Shown: positions 10,783 through 21,341 of the stretch, piece after piece
How the letters are laid out: each line of letters opens with the position of its first letter
How positions within the stretch are numbered: position 1 is the first letter of the stretch
Assembly: GCA_024752435.1 (NCBI GenBank)
Contig: CP103032.1
Coordinates: 248,001-312,000, forward strand
DNA length: 64,000 nt
Reading direction: 5' to 3'
Source: Allantophomopsis cytisporea
Lineage: Eukaryota > Ascomycota > Leotiomycetes > Phacidiales > Phacidiaceae
The notes under the pieces: model-generated
What the model was told of the DNA's origin: nothing
The model's database searches: none
The model's input: the letters and a program-made list of their open reading frames with translations, nothing else
Program-made: the position numbers and the translations under genes

Positions 10783-12249
10783 ATGACACCATTCATTGAA
10801 GTCTCCCATCTCCCTTCTTCCGCGTCTTTTTACGCTGCTATCACCCAACCCGTGGGTATTAAATACCTGTCAGCTGGTCCTGATAATTCTCTGAACTTTG
10901 GAGTCCCGCAAGTTGGTTCTTTGTCGGAACTGATCTTCTTCAATTTACGCCCTTCTCGTTCTCCTGCAATAGCGCAGGTCGTGTTTACAGCACCTTCCGA
11001 GGAAGCCGTCGTCAACTTCCATAAGAGTGCTCTACAGGCTAGTGATAGTAAAGCCACTATTAGCCAGACCTTGGATAAATTCGTTGCCGAAACACAGGAT
11101 ATGGACGGCAATTTGTTACGCGTGGAGTATTCTCGAGCCTCTCCGAGGAGATCTTCTGCTCCAACGGTCTACACGACAACATCGAGCAAGGAAGCAAAGC
11201 GCGTGCTCGACTGGCAATATGAAGTCGCAGCAAGTAACGCGGATGCCGACTCGGTAGTTTCACAATCACAGCAACCACGTGCTCCAACAGTTGTATCTCG
11301 TGCCCCAACCCTCCTCTCCGGAGCCCCGACCATCGACGAGCTGCCCACCAGAGTCGTTCAACGCCGGACCATCACCACCACAAGCCAGCCAGCAGATCCA
11401 GGCGACGGGGGTATCTCAACCAAAGCAATCTTCGGTACCCTCCTCGCTGCTGCAGCTGGTGCTGCGGTAGGCTATGCTATGACACGCGCTGAGAGCCAAG
11501 ACGACTCTGACGCACCCGTCCGCCGAGCTTCCTTCGAAATCGAGCGTACCTTCTCCGCTGTCCCACGTAGCGAGCGTGGTATGGATGGGCCGGACTACAT
11601 GGTGCACTACAGTAAGGCTCCATCAAACGTACAACACGAGCTAGCTCAGATCGATGAGGAGCCCAGACCTTATATCACCCGCTCACAGACTATGCCCGCC
11701 GGGTCTGTGGTCTCAAGACATTCAGCTAGCTTGGCGCCTTCGAAAGCCGAGACGAAAGCTCCCAAGCACTCGAAATTAGCACTCATGCCGCCGCCGTCAT
11801 ATGTGTCGTCGAAGTCGAGGCGTGGAGATGAGGGCAAGAGCCAAGCCGGTTCAAGACATGATGATGATGATGCACAGAGCGAGGCGAAGAAAAGCCATAG
11901 GTCAAAGTCGCGCGCCAGCTATTCGACGGCTAAGACGTCGCGCTCAGATGCGCATTCAGATACTTCAACGCTCAAACCTGCTTCCAAGACTAGTAAGAGT
12001 CCAAAGGCGGAGTCGAGTCATTCGACTACTACTGTCACTGCGAAGGCGCAGGATAAGAAGAGCACTGTTAGTGCGAGAGAGATCAGACTGCCGGCTAGCA
12101 GTGTGGGAAGTGCTAGACATGTCCCGTTGCCGGAAAGTGAGGTGAGTGCGCGCCAGGTTCCCCTGCCTGCTAGTAGGGCGTGTAGTGTTGCGCCGAGTGA
12201 AAGTATCAGTAATGTTGGGAGTAGACGAAGTGGTAGGAGCAGAGCTTGA
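10783..12249 (+). CDS. VOC/glyoxalase-like protein with transmembrane segment and charged Ser-rich tail
   Basis: A 488-aa protein from the first ATG. Residues 1-120 look like a vicinal-oxygen-chelate (glyoxalase/bleomycin-resistance) fold: the start FIEVSHLPSSASFYAAI, a central strand around AQVVFTAPSEEAV and the closing strand DMDGNLLRVEY, which matches the DPDGN-type end of VOC domains. The acidic and histidine metal ligands of true glyoxalases are not obvious, so enzyme activity is doubtful. Around residues 210-235 an Ala/Gly-rich hydrophobic stretch (AIFGTLLAAAAGAAVGYAM) could be a single transmembrane helix. The C-terminal half is disordered: Ser, Lys, Arg and Asp-rich, with short repeats of the type SARxxxLPxS. 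Function is unknown; membrane or nuclear-envelope tethering is only a guess. Confidence 0.7.
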   Translation: MTPFIEVSHLPSSASFYAAITQPVGIKYLSAGPDNSLNFGVPQVGSLSELIFFNLRPSRSPAIAQVVFTAPSEEAVVNFHKSALQASDSKATISQTLDKFVAETQDMDGNLLRVEYSRASPRRSSAPTVYTTTSSKEAKRVLDWQYEVAASNADADSVVSQSQQPRAPTVVSRAPTLLSGAPTIDELPTRVVQRRTITTTSQPADPGDGGISTKAIFGTLLAAAAGAAVGYAMTRAESQDDSDAPVRRASFEIERTFSAVPRSERGMDGPDYMVHYSKAPSNVQHELAQIDEEPRPYITRSQTMPAGSVVSRHSASLAPSKAETKAPKHSKLALMPPPSYVSSKSRRGDEGKSQAGSRHDDDDAQSEAKKSHRSKSRASYSTAKTSRSDAHSDTSTLKPASKTSKSPKAESSHSTTTVTAKAQDKKSTVSAREIRLPASSVGSARHVPLPESEVSARQVPLPASRACSVAPSESISNVGSRRSGRSRA

Positions 12250-12886
12250 TGCGTATATGATTCTATGAGTCTGGTTGTTACAGTCGGCCAGTGAGGCATG
12301 AGAGCCACACGTCCTTTCCTTTCTTTCTTCCTCCCTCCCTTTCTTTTCTTACTCCTTCCTTTAGTATTTCAAATGATCTCATCGCTCCCTGCACTTAATG
12401 GCATATACATTCTCGTTCTTACGTACATTCGGCATATCTTTCGACGCCTAATTTTATTTCTTATATAAATCATATTGGCATTCAGACTTACATTTCCCTT
12501 CATAAATTTACTTTCTCCACAGATCCTTAGATACATTTACAGATCCCACTTACCAGAAATTGACACATTTTACCTTTAATCGGGTGCAATTGCCATGAAT
12601 AACAAGCTTGATGCGATACTATAACCATGGCTCTTGCCATCTCATTCAAGCCGAAAAGATCGAACAGCTATCTTTTTTCTTGGCATCGTATTGAATGTCT
12701 TTCCACAAAGATCCATGCAGGTTGCAACCACATTCCTAGACCAACAATTCTATCTCATATGAATACCCTATTGACCTATATGTTCATCTTCTAACGTCTG
12801 TGTTGGAAATGGTGCTCTTATCGACCTTTTACTTCACTTCAGAACATAGCCTAACGAGTGGCTGAACACTTTTTGTCTCTACTATT
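12250..12886. other. Intergenic, pyrimidine-rich then AT-rich
   Basis: A C/T tract at about 12312-12360 follows the stop of the VOC-domain gene, then AT-rich DNA. No coding or RNA feature is seen; it includes the promoter of the next gene. Confidence 0.4.
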
Positions 12887-15181
12887 ATGGAAGCAGAAGT
12901 AGCTCAACCTAACGACAGACTGAATCGGTTACATCCAAACCGCAAAAAAGCTCGTAGTGCTGGCTCACCACATCCGAATAGGCTTCACAATACCCGATCT
13001 TTTGCAAGTGCCGAATTTTCTCTCGAGGACCCCGATGATGGAGCTTTTCGCTTTGATAATATATGGCGTTCCCATACTTGCTGTGGGATACAATCGCCTT
13101 CTGGCAACTGCACAACTGGCCGAACTAAGTTGGATTCCGAAGAAGATCTACATAGTGCTCTGGATAGGGATCGTACTCTGAACCTGCTCGCTCTGGAAAT
13201 AATCGACCACGAAATTTCCGAATGGCAGCATGTTTGTATTACCGGGAGACCTAGCTGGTGGTCTCCATTGTCGGCAAATCATAGACGGGCGCAGAGTAAC
13301 GATATTCAGCAGAGTGATATGCTTTGGGACTCGCAAGAAATCCGTGGGAGCGCTGATTTACGTTCTGAAGACAGGCGTCGAGAAATTCTATCTGACAGTA
13401 TCCTGTCTGGCAAGGTTCCCCTAGAAGAGCTTGCTCATCTGATAGCATTGCAGCTTCTTGGTGCCTGTTTTACCCTCCCACCGGATGATATCACAGACCC
13501 GATACCTTCAAATCTTCTTTATTGGGACGGTACTACGTCGTCTGACTTACCTGATCCACACCTTATTAGCTCCCTTCGAATGCATACCCATTTTCGATAT
13601 ACCCCTTCCTTCGGACACGATGCGCGCAATACCTCGCCAGCTCATTCATGGCCAAATTCTTATGACGGATCATTTCCCCTCGACTCTCTGACAAATCACA
13701 TCGTTCGACCAGACATCCATAGGGCGAATTCTTGTTCTAGACTTCCTGAGAAGTTAAGATCACACCCCCGGAATGTCAAGAGACGACATAATCTCCGTCG
13801 TGCGCTCTATGTCACTGAGGAATCGAGGGCGTCATACTCATTGGATAGTCCTCCTTCACAGGATCAGAACCGATCAGCAGAAAGAGATGAGCCTCCATCA
13901 TCGTTATCATCTGCAACGATGAACCAGAAAGAATTTCCCGGTCCGCAGAGGGAAAACGCAACGTCAACCACTGCCATCAACCAGTCCCATAACACCTCTG
14001 AATCCATAGCCCTTGAGTTCGAAAAACGGACAATTCCAAACGTCAAACTACTGACTTCTCCCGATATTTTGCAGACATCACCAGTCCAGAATATTGTATC
14101 GCGCAGTCTACGTTTTGCGAACCCCAGAACACCACCGCCATCCCGCGCAGCAAGTCCCCATGACAATGCTGGCAGACGAAGATCGCATCGCTCCATCAGA
14201 GCAATGATAAGAAGTGATCCTCACCCTGTCTTCGTGCAGCCCGTCAAAGAATTGGTGATCCGGCGCTGGCGCAGCCTCCGACGACGTTTCCGGCAGCCAA
14301 CCGGCCTAACCGAATCAAGAATATCAGAGAATCTCAGACAAGTATCAGGTCTAGAGGAACGCACAGCCGTTAATCGTAGAACACGATCAAGTGGTGATAA
14401 TAGTCCTTCGATTAATTCGGGGGATAGAGAACGGCAGCGTGGAGCTAGTAGGCGTGGGCGTATCCGTAATGAGAGCTGGGAGAGTAGTCCGAGACATACG
14501 ACACCCGTGCTTTCTGATATGGTCTCTCCAGAGGCGGGATCGGAAACGGTATTTACGAGTGAGGATGCGGAGGGATTTCTCAGCCCAAGTGCTGTTAGTG
14601 AAACGTGGTTTAGCAGGGACGAAACTCTTGTGTATCCCTCACCGACTTCGTTGGATCAAGAACTTCCAAATGACATGTTGCAACATGATGAACCCCCTAA
14701 TGCCAGTCAAGATGTACTATCTAGTCCCTGGACTGATCCGGAAAAGCCCGAAACTAGACGCAGTAGGAGGAGAAGCATGAGTCGTATGAGCGAGATCGTT
14801 ACTCTAGATACGACTCCTGATGTAGAGTCCAACTCTAATGGCCTTGGTACTTGTAGGAATATGGATCAAGATCTTACAACGGTACCGACTGCTATCTTTC
14901 TGAATGTGTTACCAGCGTCAAGTGACACTTTTCCAAACGGCATGAATTTATTGCCGGAAACTGCTGCGCTTGATCCCAGATCAGCAGAGAATACTGACAC
15001 AGAGCTAGCGAAGCACAACAAAGACTTAGAGGAAAGACCTCCTTGCTTGCATCGAACGAGCACCAGTGGAACGCAGGTATGGAAACCAGCTGCCGAGGGT
15101 ATTGAGGTTGATGGATTGCCGGTTGGACCGGCCATGCATGAAAAGAAGTGGAAGGGGAGAAGGGAGGGTAGCTTTTTGTAG
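12887..15181 (+). CDS. Large disordered hypothetical protein, 764 aa
   Basis: A single uninterrupted frame of 764 codons begins with ATG at 12887. The protein is rich in Ser, Arg, Pro, Asp and Glu, with basic clusters (for example RRWRSLRRRFRQ near residue 460) and no transmembrane segment or recognisable catalytic motif. The last residues, VWKPAAEGIEVDGLPVGPA and then KKWKGRREGSFL, look less random than the rest and may be a conserved terminal motif. I do not recognise the family and suggest an intrinsically disordered, possibly lineage-restricted protein. Its length makes a chance ORF very unlikely. Confidence 0.7.
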   Translation: MEAEVAQPNDRLNRLHPNRKKARSAGSPHPNRLHNTRSFASAEFSLEDPDDGAFRFDNIWRSHTCCGIQSPSGNCTTGRTKLDSEEDLHSALDRDRTLNLLALEIIDHEISEWQHVCITGRPSWWSPLSANHRRAQSNDIQQSDMLWDSQEIRGSADLRSEDRRREILSDSILSGKVPLEELAHLIALQLLGACFTLPPDDITDPIPSNLLYWDGTTSSDLPDPHLISSLRMHTHFRYTPSFGHDARNTSPAHSWPNSYDGSFPLDSLTNHIVRPDIHRANSCSRLPEKLRSHPRNVKRRHNLRRALYVTEESRASYSLDSPPSQDQNRSAERDEPPSSLSSATMNQKEFPGPQRENATSTTAINQSHNTSESIALEFEKRTIPNVKLLTSPDILQTSPVQNIVSRSLRFANPRTPPPSRAASPHDNAGRRRSHRSIRAMIRSDPHPVFVQPVKELVIRRWRSLRRRFRQPTGLTESRISENLRQVSGLEERTAVNRRTRSSGDNSPSINSGDRERQRGASRRGRIRNESWESSPRHTTPVLSDMVSPEAGSETVFTSEDAEGFLSPSAVSETWFSRDETLVYPSPTSLDQELPNDMLQHDEPPNASQDVLSSPWTDPEKPETRRSRRRSMSRMSEIVTLDTTPDVESNSNGLGTCRNMDQDLTTVPTAIFLNVLPASSDTFPNGMNLLPETAALDPRSAENTDTELAKHNKDLEERPPCLHRTSTSGTQVWKPAAEGIEVDGLPVGPAMHEKKWKGRREGSFL

Positions 15182-16087
15182 CTTCAAGTTGATAAGGCAC
15201 GGCTAGATTCAGTAGATATTGAGTACTAGGCATTTGATATTTCTACAACCATCACTATCAAATTTGATTAAGAAATTCAACTTAAAAGAGAGAGTATACA
15301 GGAAAGAATTATAAAACGCAAGATAGTAGGGATTTACTGGTGATTTCTCTCCTATCTACTAGGCTGCCGATCTGAACTATTCCAGGGAAGATAGTCTGGA
15401 CTGTTATCCGGATTAATGGATGAGCGCCGCTGTCATTATAATATTCAGGCCTCACTTTGATTCCACGTAAAGACACCGTGACTATTGTGATAGCCCACAC
15501 CACCACTTGATACACATTTTCTCAAGTTAGTTTCAGTCGTGAAGTACGAACCACAGAAGTGTTATGACATGGATGGGCGATAACACTGTTCGGGATGATC
15601 TAGGTGATCAGGCTGGACATGCCTTATTCTGCTTCTTGTCTCAAATTATAGTAATGTATTTGTTCCTATACAATGGGTGTATGAGCAAATGAAATAAAAT
15701 AAAATAAAATAAAAACAAGGTTGATACCTTGATTGTTAGAGCAAACAAGGACTATAAATAAACGTTAGGCCTATAATGAAGATTCTCATATAACACAACA
15801 TAGGCGAGGCCCGTGTGCAGCCACAGCGAATGTTAAGCTGGGGTTGACACACTACTAAGGCGTCTACGGTCCTACGGTCCTTTATATCCTACATTACCTA
15901 GCGAGCTATAGTCGGACGCTTTACTAAAACGGGGACTAGCTAGTTGAAGATGGCCTGAGAGCTGCAGCATCCTACGTAAATACACTACTACATAGGTACT
16001 GCCTTTCGGTATAATACAAGCACTTTCTTACTTCCTCCCCTTCATTCCTCCCATTTATGTTCAATGACCGTAACTTAATCTCTATCT
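15182..16087. other. Intergenic with (AAATA)n repeat
   Basis: AT-rich spacer with a pentanucleotide (AAATA/TAAAA) run at 15691-15715 and a short tandem tacggtcc near 15866. There is no gene. The last 70 bases are C/T-rich and precede the MAPEG start codon. Confidence 0.45.
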
Positions 16088-16600
16088 ATGGCGTCTCTCG
16101 CAACCACTCTTGGCCTCCGCGCCTCTTCTCTCCCAAATTTGACAACTTCAAATTGCGCACCGGCCTTCGTGAGCTTCAACTTCTTCTTGTCATACATCGT
16201 CCTTGCCCCGCGTCACCTGAAACAAATCTATGGCATCGACCACAATGTTTCGCCTAGAGAGGACCTACAGAAATATGGTGATGCAGCGGTGAAATCGGGC
16301 AAGATCACTCAAAAACAGCTCGAAATGATGCGACGCAATGAGTCTGCACATGCCAACGCCATCGAGAATTACATCTTGTTCGTCGCAGCTATGAGTTTTG
16401 CTACTTTTGCGGGAGTCGAGCGCGAGTTGGTGAATCGTGCGGGACTTGTGTACACGGTTGCACGGGTTGCGTATGGGGCTATTTATATTCTGGTCGATCG
16501 TCCACTGTGGAGCCTGTCGAGAAGCTTTGCATGGTGGGTTGGCAATATAAGTTGTCTTTGGTTGCTTCGTAGAGCTGGGAAGAAGTTGAATCTGAGTTGA
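16088..16600 (+). CDS. MAPEG-family membrane protein
   Basis: A 170-aa protein of the MAPEG family (membrane-associated proteins in eicosanoid and glutathione metabolism), probably an ER or mitochondrial outer membrane glutathione-handling or uncharacterised relative. The start codon is ATG at 16088. Four hydrophobic helices can be placed at about residues 22-42 (FVSFNFFLSYIVLAP), 92-110 (IENYILFVAAMSFATFAG), 118-136 (GLVYTVARVAYGAIYIL) and 143-162. The conserved loop RREDLQKYG/RRNESAHANAIEN, including the typical RRxxxAHxNxxEN-like motif of the family, is present. It is intronless and near the usual family length of 140-170 aa. The substrate cannot be inferred. Confidence 0.85.
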   Translation: MASLATTLGLRASSLPNLTTSNCAPAFVSFNFFLSYIVLAPRHLKQIYGIDHNVSPREDLQKYGDAAVKSGKITQKQLEMMRRNESAHANAIENYILFVAAMSFATFAGVERELVNRAGLVYTVARVAYGAIYILVDRPLWSLSRSFAWWVGNISCLWLLRRAGKKLNLS

Positions 16601-17679
16601 AAAGTGTTGTGAGGAAGACACGCCTAAGAGCAAAAACACTCCTCATATAATCTTGCAAAAGCTGTGTATAGCAATGTTTTATCTTTACTTCTCAATATTC
16701 AACTATTAGGCAGAGCAAAGTGCGCGATTCTGACTAAAACTCGTTTGACAGCTGCGTCTAATGAATCCAATATTTACCAATGATTCTCTTGGTCATTACC
16801 AATTGTTGTTGTTACGAGTTACATTATAAAACTACCGCCCTCGTTTTATCGCTGCTATCGCTACATCCGTCGCTATACTAATAAAGTTGCCTCTAAATCT
16901 ACAGCATCGCGAGCCTTGAAAGACTGCCCCTTCCTAAGGGGATTTCCTTGCCTTAGACTGGTCACCAAATACTTACTATAGTGATTTATATGAGTAATAA
17001 CTAGAGTAACGAATTAGTTTGATAGCTTTAGTAGTTGAAAGTTGTCTCTGAAGTGGAACTCAGTCGAATTCTCGTGTATGGTGTAAGTGTCACAACCATC
17101 TTTGGACGAAAACTGATCTTCTCCACTTCTTGAATATGAAGAAATTATGTAAAACAGTTACGAGAAAGAAATAAAGATAAGACATGTCAATATCACAAAA
17201 GCATTGGATCTGTCTTTTGGCGGAGCAAGTTTCTCATATGTAATCAATTTTAGATCTACAAAAAGACCTGGCTTCCAATTAACCAAGCCGTTCCCAAGAG
17301 AAGTTGACGGTCTAAGCCCCTATTATACACAATACAATCGACTTCTTCCGTAGAAACAGAACCAAGACGTAAGAAAAAAGTAGCAGGGTATCTGTAAAAA
17401 TTCCAAACAGGAGAGCACTAGCACAGTCGATAATGCAATAGTCAATGGTTTATGCATAACGAGTTGGACTACCACTAGATCTGTTGCTGCATTTTTCTTT
17501 GATTGGGGGGTAATATCAATTCTTAGTACCTTCAATGATTTTCTGAGTAAGATTCCATGCTCTATAACAATCACAGATGACAAAGGTTTCAATTTTTATA
17601 CAGACGACAATTAGTATATTATCAACCTACTTCCTAGTCATAACCCAACTGGCCTATTAAATAAATAAAGAAATAAAAA
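16601..17679. other. AT-rich spacer
   Basis: There is no recognisable gene. A less AT-rich patch at 16840-16960 can be read as part of an open frame but has no family resemblance; it may be a relic. An ORF on the minus strand at 17323-17592 looks random and is not called. Confidence 0.4.
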
Positions 17680-18152
17680 ACTCTGTGCCATCGAGTCTTC
17701 TTCCCTGTAACCTGGAGCTCGAAGACGGGAAGATCAAGAGACATTTTAGGTCTTTAGACAGAGACATTCTAGACGATATCACAACTTTCATTACCTAGTT
17801 TAACTACATACCTCTAGACGTAATCGACTATAACCCCGATTCGTTGGTCGTGGACAAGGGGAACTCTAGCCGCCGCGCTATAGACCAAGAGCTCTTTGAC
17901 TTTTACAGCCTCATCAAGTAAAAATCGGACAACTATGAAGAGGAGAGACGCGCCGTAGTGTTACCAATTTACGAGGACGATGAACCTGTGATTCCTCCAC
18001 CAGATCCCACACTCGCTTCTTCTGTGGGAATCATCGTGACCGCGCTTAAGCCCTCGCAACATATATCAAACTTACCTATTGCAACTACGACGCTGGTGAC
18101 AATGGTTTCAATATATTATGAAGGAACAATCATGATAGTTGAAGGAGTTTGA
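17680..18152 (+). pseudogene. Decayed ORF with two in-frame stops
   Basis: One plus-strand frame reads through about 155 codons of protein-like sequence (pieces: LELEDGKIKRHFRSLDRDIL, VIDYNPDSLVVDKGNSSRRA, DQELFDFYSLIK, VLPIYEDDEPVIPPPDPTLA). It is interrupted only by TAG at 17796-17798 and TAA at 17919-17921. Both stops could arise from CAG or CAA by C-to-T change. Composition is clearly richer in G+C than the flanks. I do not recognise the family; it could be a former gene or a transposon-encoded fragment. Confidence 0.4.
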
Positions 18153-19563
18153 CTCTTGGTGGTATAATTTTTTTCAACAGGTAGACGATGTTAGTATCTG
18201 TGTGCGAAAAAAAAAAAGTGCAGATATGTCAAGTATTCTTTGTGTCAAGAAGCATAAATCCGTCAGTCACTATTGACCCCTCACCTCTACCTTTGTATAT
18301 CACAGTATCCATAGGAATAAGCTTCAAGTATACTTTCAATAGTATTTAAAGTGAAGAAAATCTAATAGGGAGATAACCTACCTATTAAACTAAGTTGGTA
18401 TCAGGAGCAAGAAGAAAAAGGGGGACTCGCTTATCACTCCAAAGTACAGCCATGATCATCTAGCAACTTCTTTAGACTTCAATCCTATTGAGGCAATAGC
18501 GAATATCATCAGGCAGCAGCTCGTCGGTGTATTTAGAACACGAAGGAAAAGAGGTTCGAAGCATAGCCACAGCATAGCCATGATACCTCGCTAAGTCATC
18601 GATGTTCGCTTAGGCGTTACTCAACTTTTGGAATACAAAGAGCTTACCTTACCTTCATTACAGAATCATTTAAAGTCTAAACTTAAACTGTCTTTTCTAG
18701 CTATCGATATACCTTTTCGTTGGTTTCAAAAGGGCAACTGTACTCGTGTCCCTGGCGCCCCTGTAAGGCTTATTGCACATTAGCCTATAAATCCGATTTT
18801 ACAAGGATGAATTCAACGCAGATGACAGAAGAGCAACACAAATTCGAAGAGCTAGATCCGCTGATCGATTCCTTGATGCCGACGGAGGGAGATTCCTCCA
18901 GCGAGAAACGCCCACCTATCCGCGAGGCTTCTCCAGCTCCATCGGTAGGAAATGGTATTCGTGGTATTGCACAAACCATTGTCCAACGCCGCGTAAGGTA
19001 GAAAATCCAGATCCTTCCCTTCATCAACCGTTCCTATCACCTCATTCAAATCGATCCACATAGAGCAAAATGTGTGCCTAGCTGATGCTCATCAACTATT
19101 AGCCTTGTTGTCTGTACCACCCTCAGTACAACCTTTGTCCGCCTTCTTTGTAGATATGCCGGGTGTTCGAACTGTAACAATGTGGCCGACGCGATATCAA
19201 TTATGGTGACTATCATTTACATCGGTGCGCTGCAGCTCGTGGGCGAGCTTCGATGGTGAGGAATATGGAACTTGATGGTTGTTCCTTTGTACCGTGTGTC
19301 TAGAATATGAACGCGAGATAACACGCCAGGAGGAATAGCTGTTACTGGAGGTTCTGAGAGCGTGTTTCACTTGTAAGGTTGTTGAGAAAAGGAAATACCT
19401 CAAAGCATTCCTGGACCAATAGGGGCAAAAAATAATCCTAAAAGCCAAACAGTCATATGGGACCCACGAATTTGTCTGATGATACTCAATATACAATTCT
19501 AACCCATGGTATCATACTCCCAAACGCCCACAATGCAAAAGTACGCCTATCATACACCGTCAC
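18153..19563. other. Gene-poor spacer
   Basis: AT-rich to about 18.7 kb with a poly-A run near 18207. A 64-codon ORF from ATG 18807 (acidic, ending GIRGIAQTIVQRRVR) is protein-like but matches no family I know and is not called as a gene. The rest is the 3' flank of SYS1. Confidence 0.4.
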
Positions 19564-20307
19564 TTATTCCCCTCCTCCTTCCTTTCCCTCCATTCCCACC
19601 ATCTCATAACTGCCCGCACCATCTCTACCCCTTCCCCTGCCTCTCCCCCTTCCATACCCCTGCTCCACAGCATCCTCACTATTCGCGTTTCCGTGCGCAT
19701 CTCCCTCACCTGGTGCCGCAGCACTACTCGAGCCCCCGAAATTTATCGGTCGTAATTCGCGGTATCGACATGCCCACACGCCCAGCGAAGTCATTAGGCC
19801 CGCCGAAGCGATTTGTAGCGCCCACCATAGCATATTACGTGGTACTGAGGACGAGTAGAACGATGTTATGAGGAGGTGAATTACATGCAACGTTATGGCG
19901 AAGTCGGGGACAAGTTTTGAGCGGGTGATTAGGAGAAGAAGGGATATTACTCTGGGATAAGAATTAGTCACTACATCTTCAATCTGTACACCCGTACCTC
20001 TTTGCCTCTACTGAGCACAGGGAATCAAAGGGAGAACGTAGACACAAGGCAAAACTTACCCAAGGAAACTGCAAAGCAACCAATCCAAAAACAACATATA
20101 TCCGACTGTATTGTCCCCCCGCAAGCTGTGCCAGTCAAATACCATATCCAGGGTGAAGTGCCGCCCAGCCACCAGTGCGCTGAAGAGGATCAAAACCAGT
20201 GCCGATACATAGTATAGCGACTGCAGTAGTAATATTTGCGTCGCAATTTTCAGCGGCGGCAGTTCTGTCAAGGCGCCAGCCCGCGGTGGACGGCGTCGCC
20301 GGGCCAT
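19564..20307 (-). CDS. SYS1: SYS1 Golgi membrane protein
   Basis: Sys1 is a four-helix Golgi integral membrane protein that recruits the Arl3 GTPase and so controls GRIP-domain traffic. Exons on the minus strand are 20307-20060 and 19951-19564, giving 211 aa. The donor GTAAGT and acceptor TTATCCCAG restore CSFLG-VISLLLLITRSKLVPD in frame. The start is ATG 20307 (MARRRRPPRAGALTELPPLK, the characteristic basic N-terminus). Family blocks are LKIATQILLLQSLYY, FDWHSLRGDNTVGY, VPDFAITLHVIHLLI and PRNMLWWALQIASAGLMTSLG. The C-terminal cytosolic tail has an RG repeat (YGRGRGRGRGRDG) and a Gly/Glu-rich end that is not part of the conserved core. It is divergent from COA6 across about 600 bp. Confidence 0.93.
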
Positions 20308-20914
20308 TTATGTCCTGCTCTTGCGAGACCTATCTGCTTGACCTGGCTGGCTATTGCGTACGCATTTGTTTGTGGGATCGGACGGTGTGGACGATGGCAA
20401 TGGGTGGCTTTGTATAACTCTTTACTCGTATGATTGCTTCCAAAATGTTGATGAAATGATCTTAGAAGGGAGTTGTCATTACTCTGAAAAGCAAGAAGGG
20501 AGTTTGATTGGTATGTGTTGATCTCCGGACTTTAGATTTGCTTCGAGTGTCGTGGTGCATTGATGAGAGTCGAAATGGCAAGGCACCCTGTCTGTCTTGC
20601 ATCCTGTGCTGTCATTTCTAGGGCGGTCACTTCTAATAGGTTTAGTGGCTGTTTTCTGCCACCGGGGAATTTGTGGTGATGCGCGCTTGAGTCGAGCTGG
20701 TGATGCTGAGCTAGAACGTTGATCGAATCATTCAACGCGCTTTTCTTTACAGCATCGTTTGTAAGTTTCTTTCTCACCTGGATACGTTATTATGCTTCGG
20801 GCCCATTGAACTTGTTGCTACAAATCCTAACATATCGCACAGCTCCTTCCGTGTCATTTTACCGACGACTTACAATTCCATATCACCTTAGCCTGCCACG
20901 TTCATCACTACACA
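20308..20914. promoter_or_regulatory. Divergent promoter region SYS1/COA6
   Basis: This is the gene-free 607-bp spacer between two divergently oriented start codons. It must contain both promoters. No named binding site is claimed. Confidence 0.5.
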
Positions 20915-21341
20915 ATGGGACTCTTCGGCTCCTCATCCAATTCGCTACCTGCGCCTAAGATCTCCGCAGATGGAACACCCATAGCGCCAAATCGCAGCGA
21001 GCGCCAGAAGTGCTGGGAGGGAAGAGACGGATACTTCAAATGCCTGGACAAGCACAACATCGTGGACAGTATTAAGGACGAGAAGGCGGCGGAAGAAAAC
21101 TGCAAGGCCGAAAGTAAGGAGTTTGAGAGAGTTTGTGCAACGAGCTGGGTAAGTCTACAAACAATATATGTGCTTTGCGAAGCTTCAAAATCCTCGGGAC
21201 TGATGTGTGCTGCAATAGGTGAAATACTTCAAGCAGAGAAGAGTTATGGAATATCAGAGAGCACAGACTTTGGCGAAGTTGAAGGCTGAAGGCGCACAGG
21301 AAATGCCCGGGGGGATTATGCCTCCGCCTGGTCCAAAATAA
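20915..21341 (+). CDS. COA6: COA6 cytochrome c oxidase assembly factor
   Basis: Coa6 is a small intermembrane-space protein that helps load copper into Cox2 (CuA site). Exons are 20915-21148 and 21219-21341, giving 118 aa; the junction reads VCATSW-VKYFKQRRVMEYQ. The twin cysteine motif is complete: a CX9C (CWEGRDGYFKC) and a CX10C (CKAESKEFERVC), the spacing typical of Coa6, so disulfide-relay import by Mia40 is expected. The C-terminal tail MPGGIMPPPGPK is also family-like. The start is ATG 20915 (MGLFGSSSNSLPAPKIS). Length fits fungal Coa6. Confidence is high for family and splice sites. Confidence 0.93.

Noticed and set aside
18550..18566. tRNA B-box-like GGTTCGA
   Set aside because: No cloverleaf arms can be drawn around it; chance match.
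19506..19871. 121-codon plus-strand frame
   Set aside because: Antisense to exon 2 of SYS1, whose family assignment is clear.
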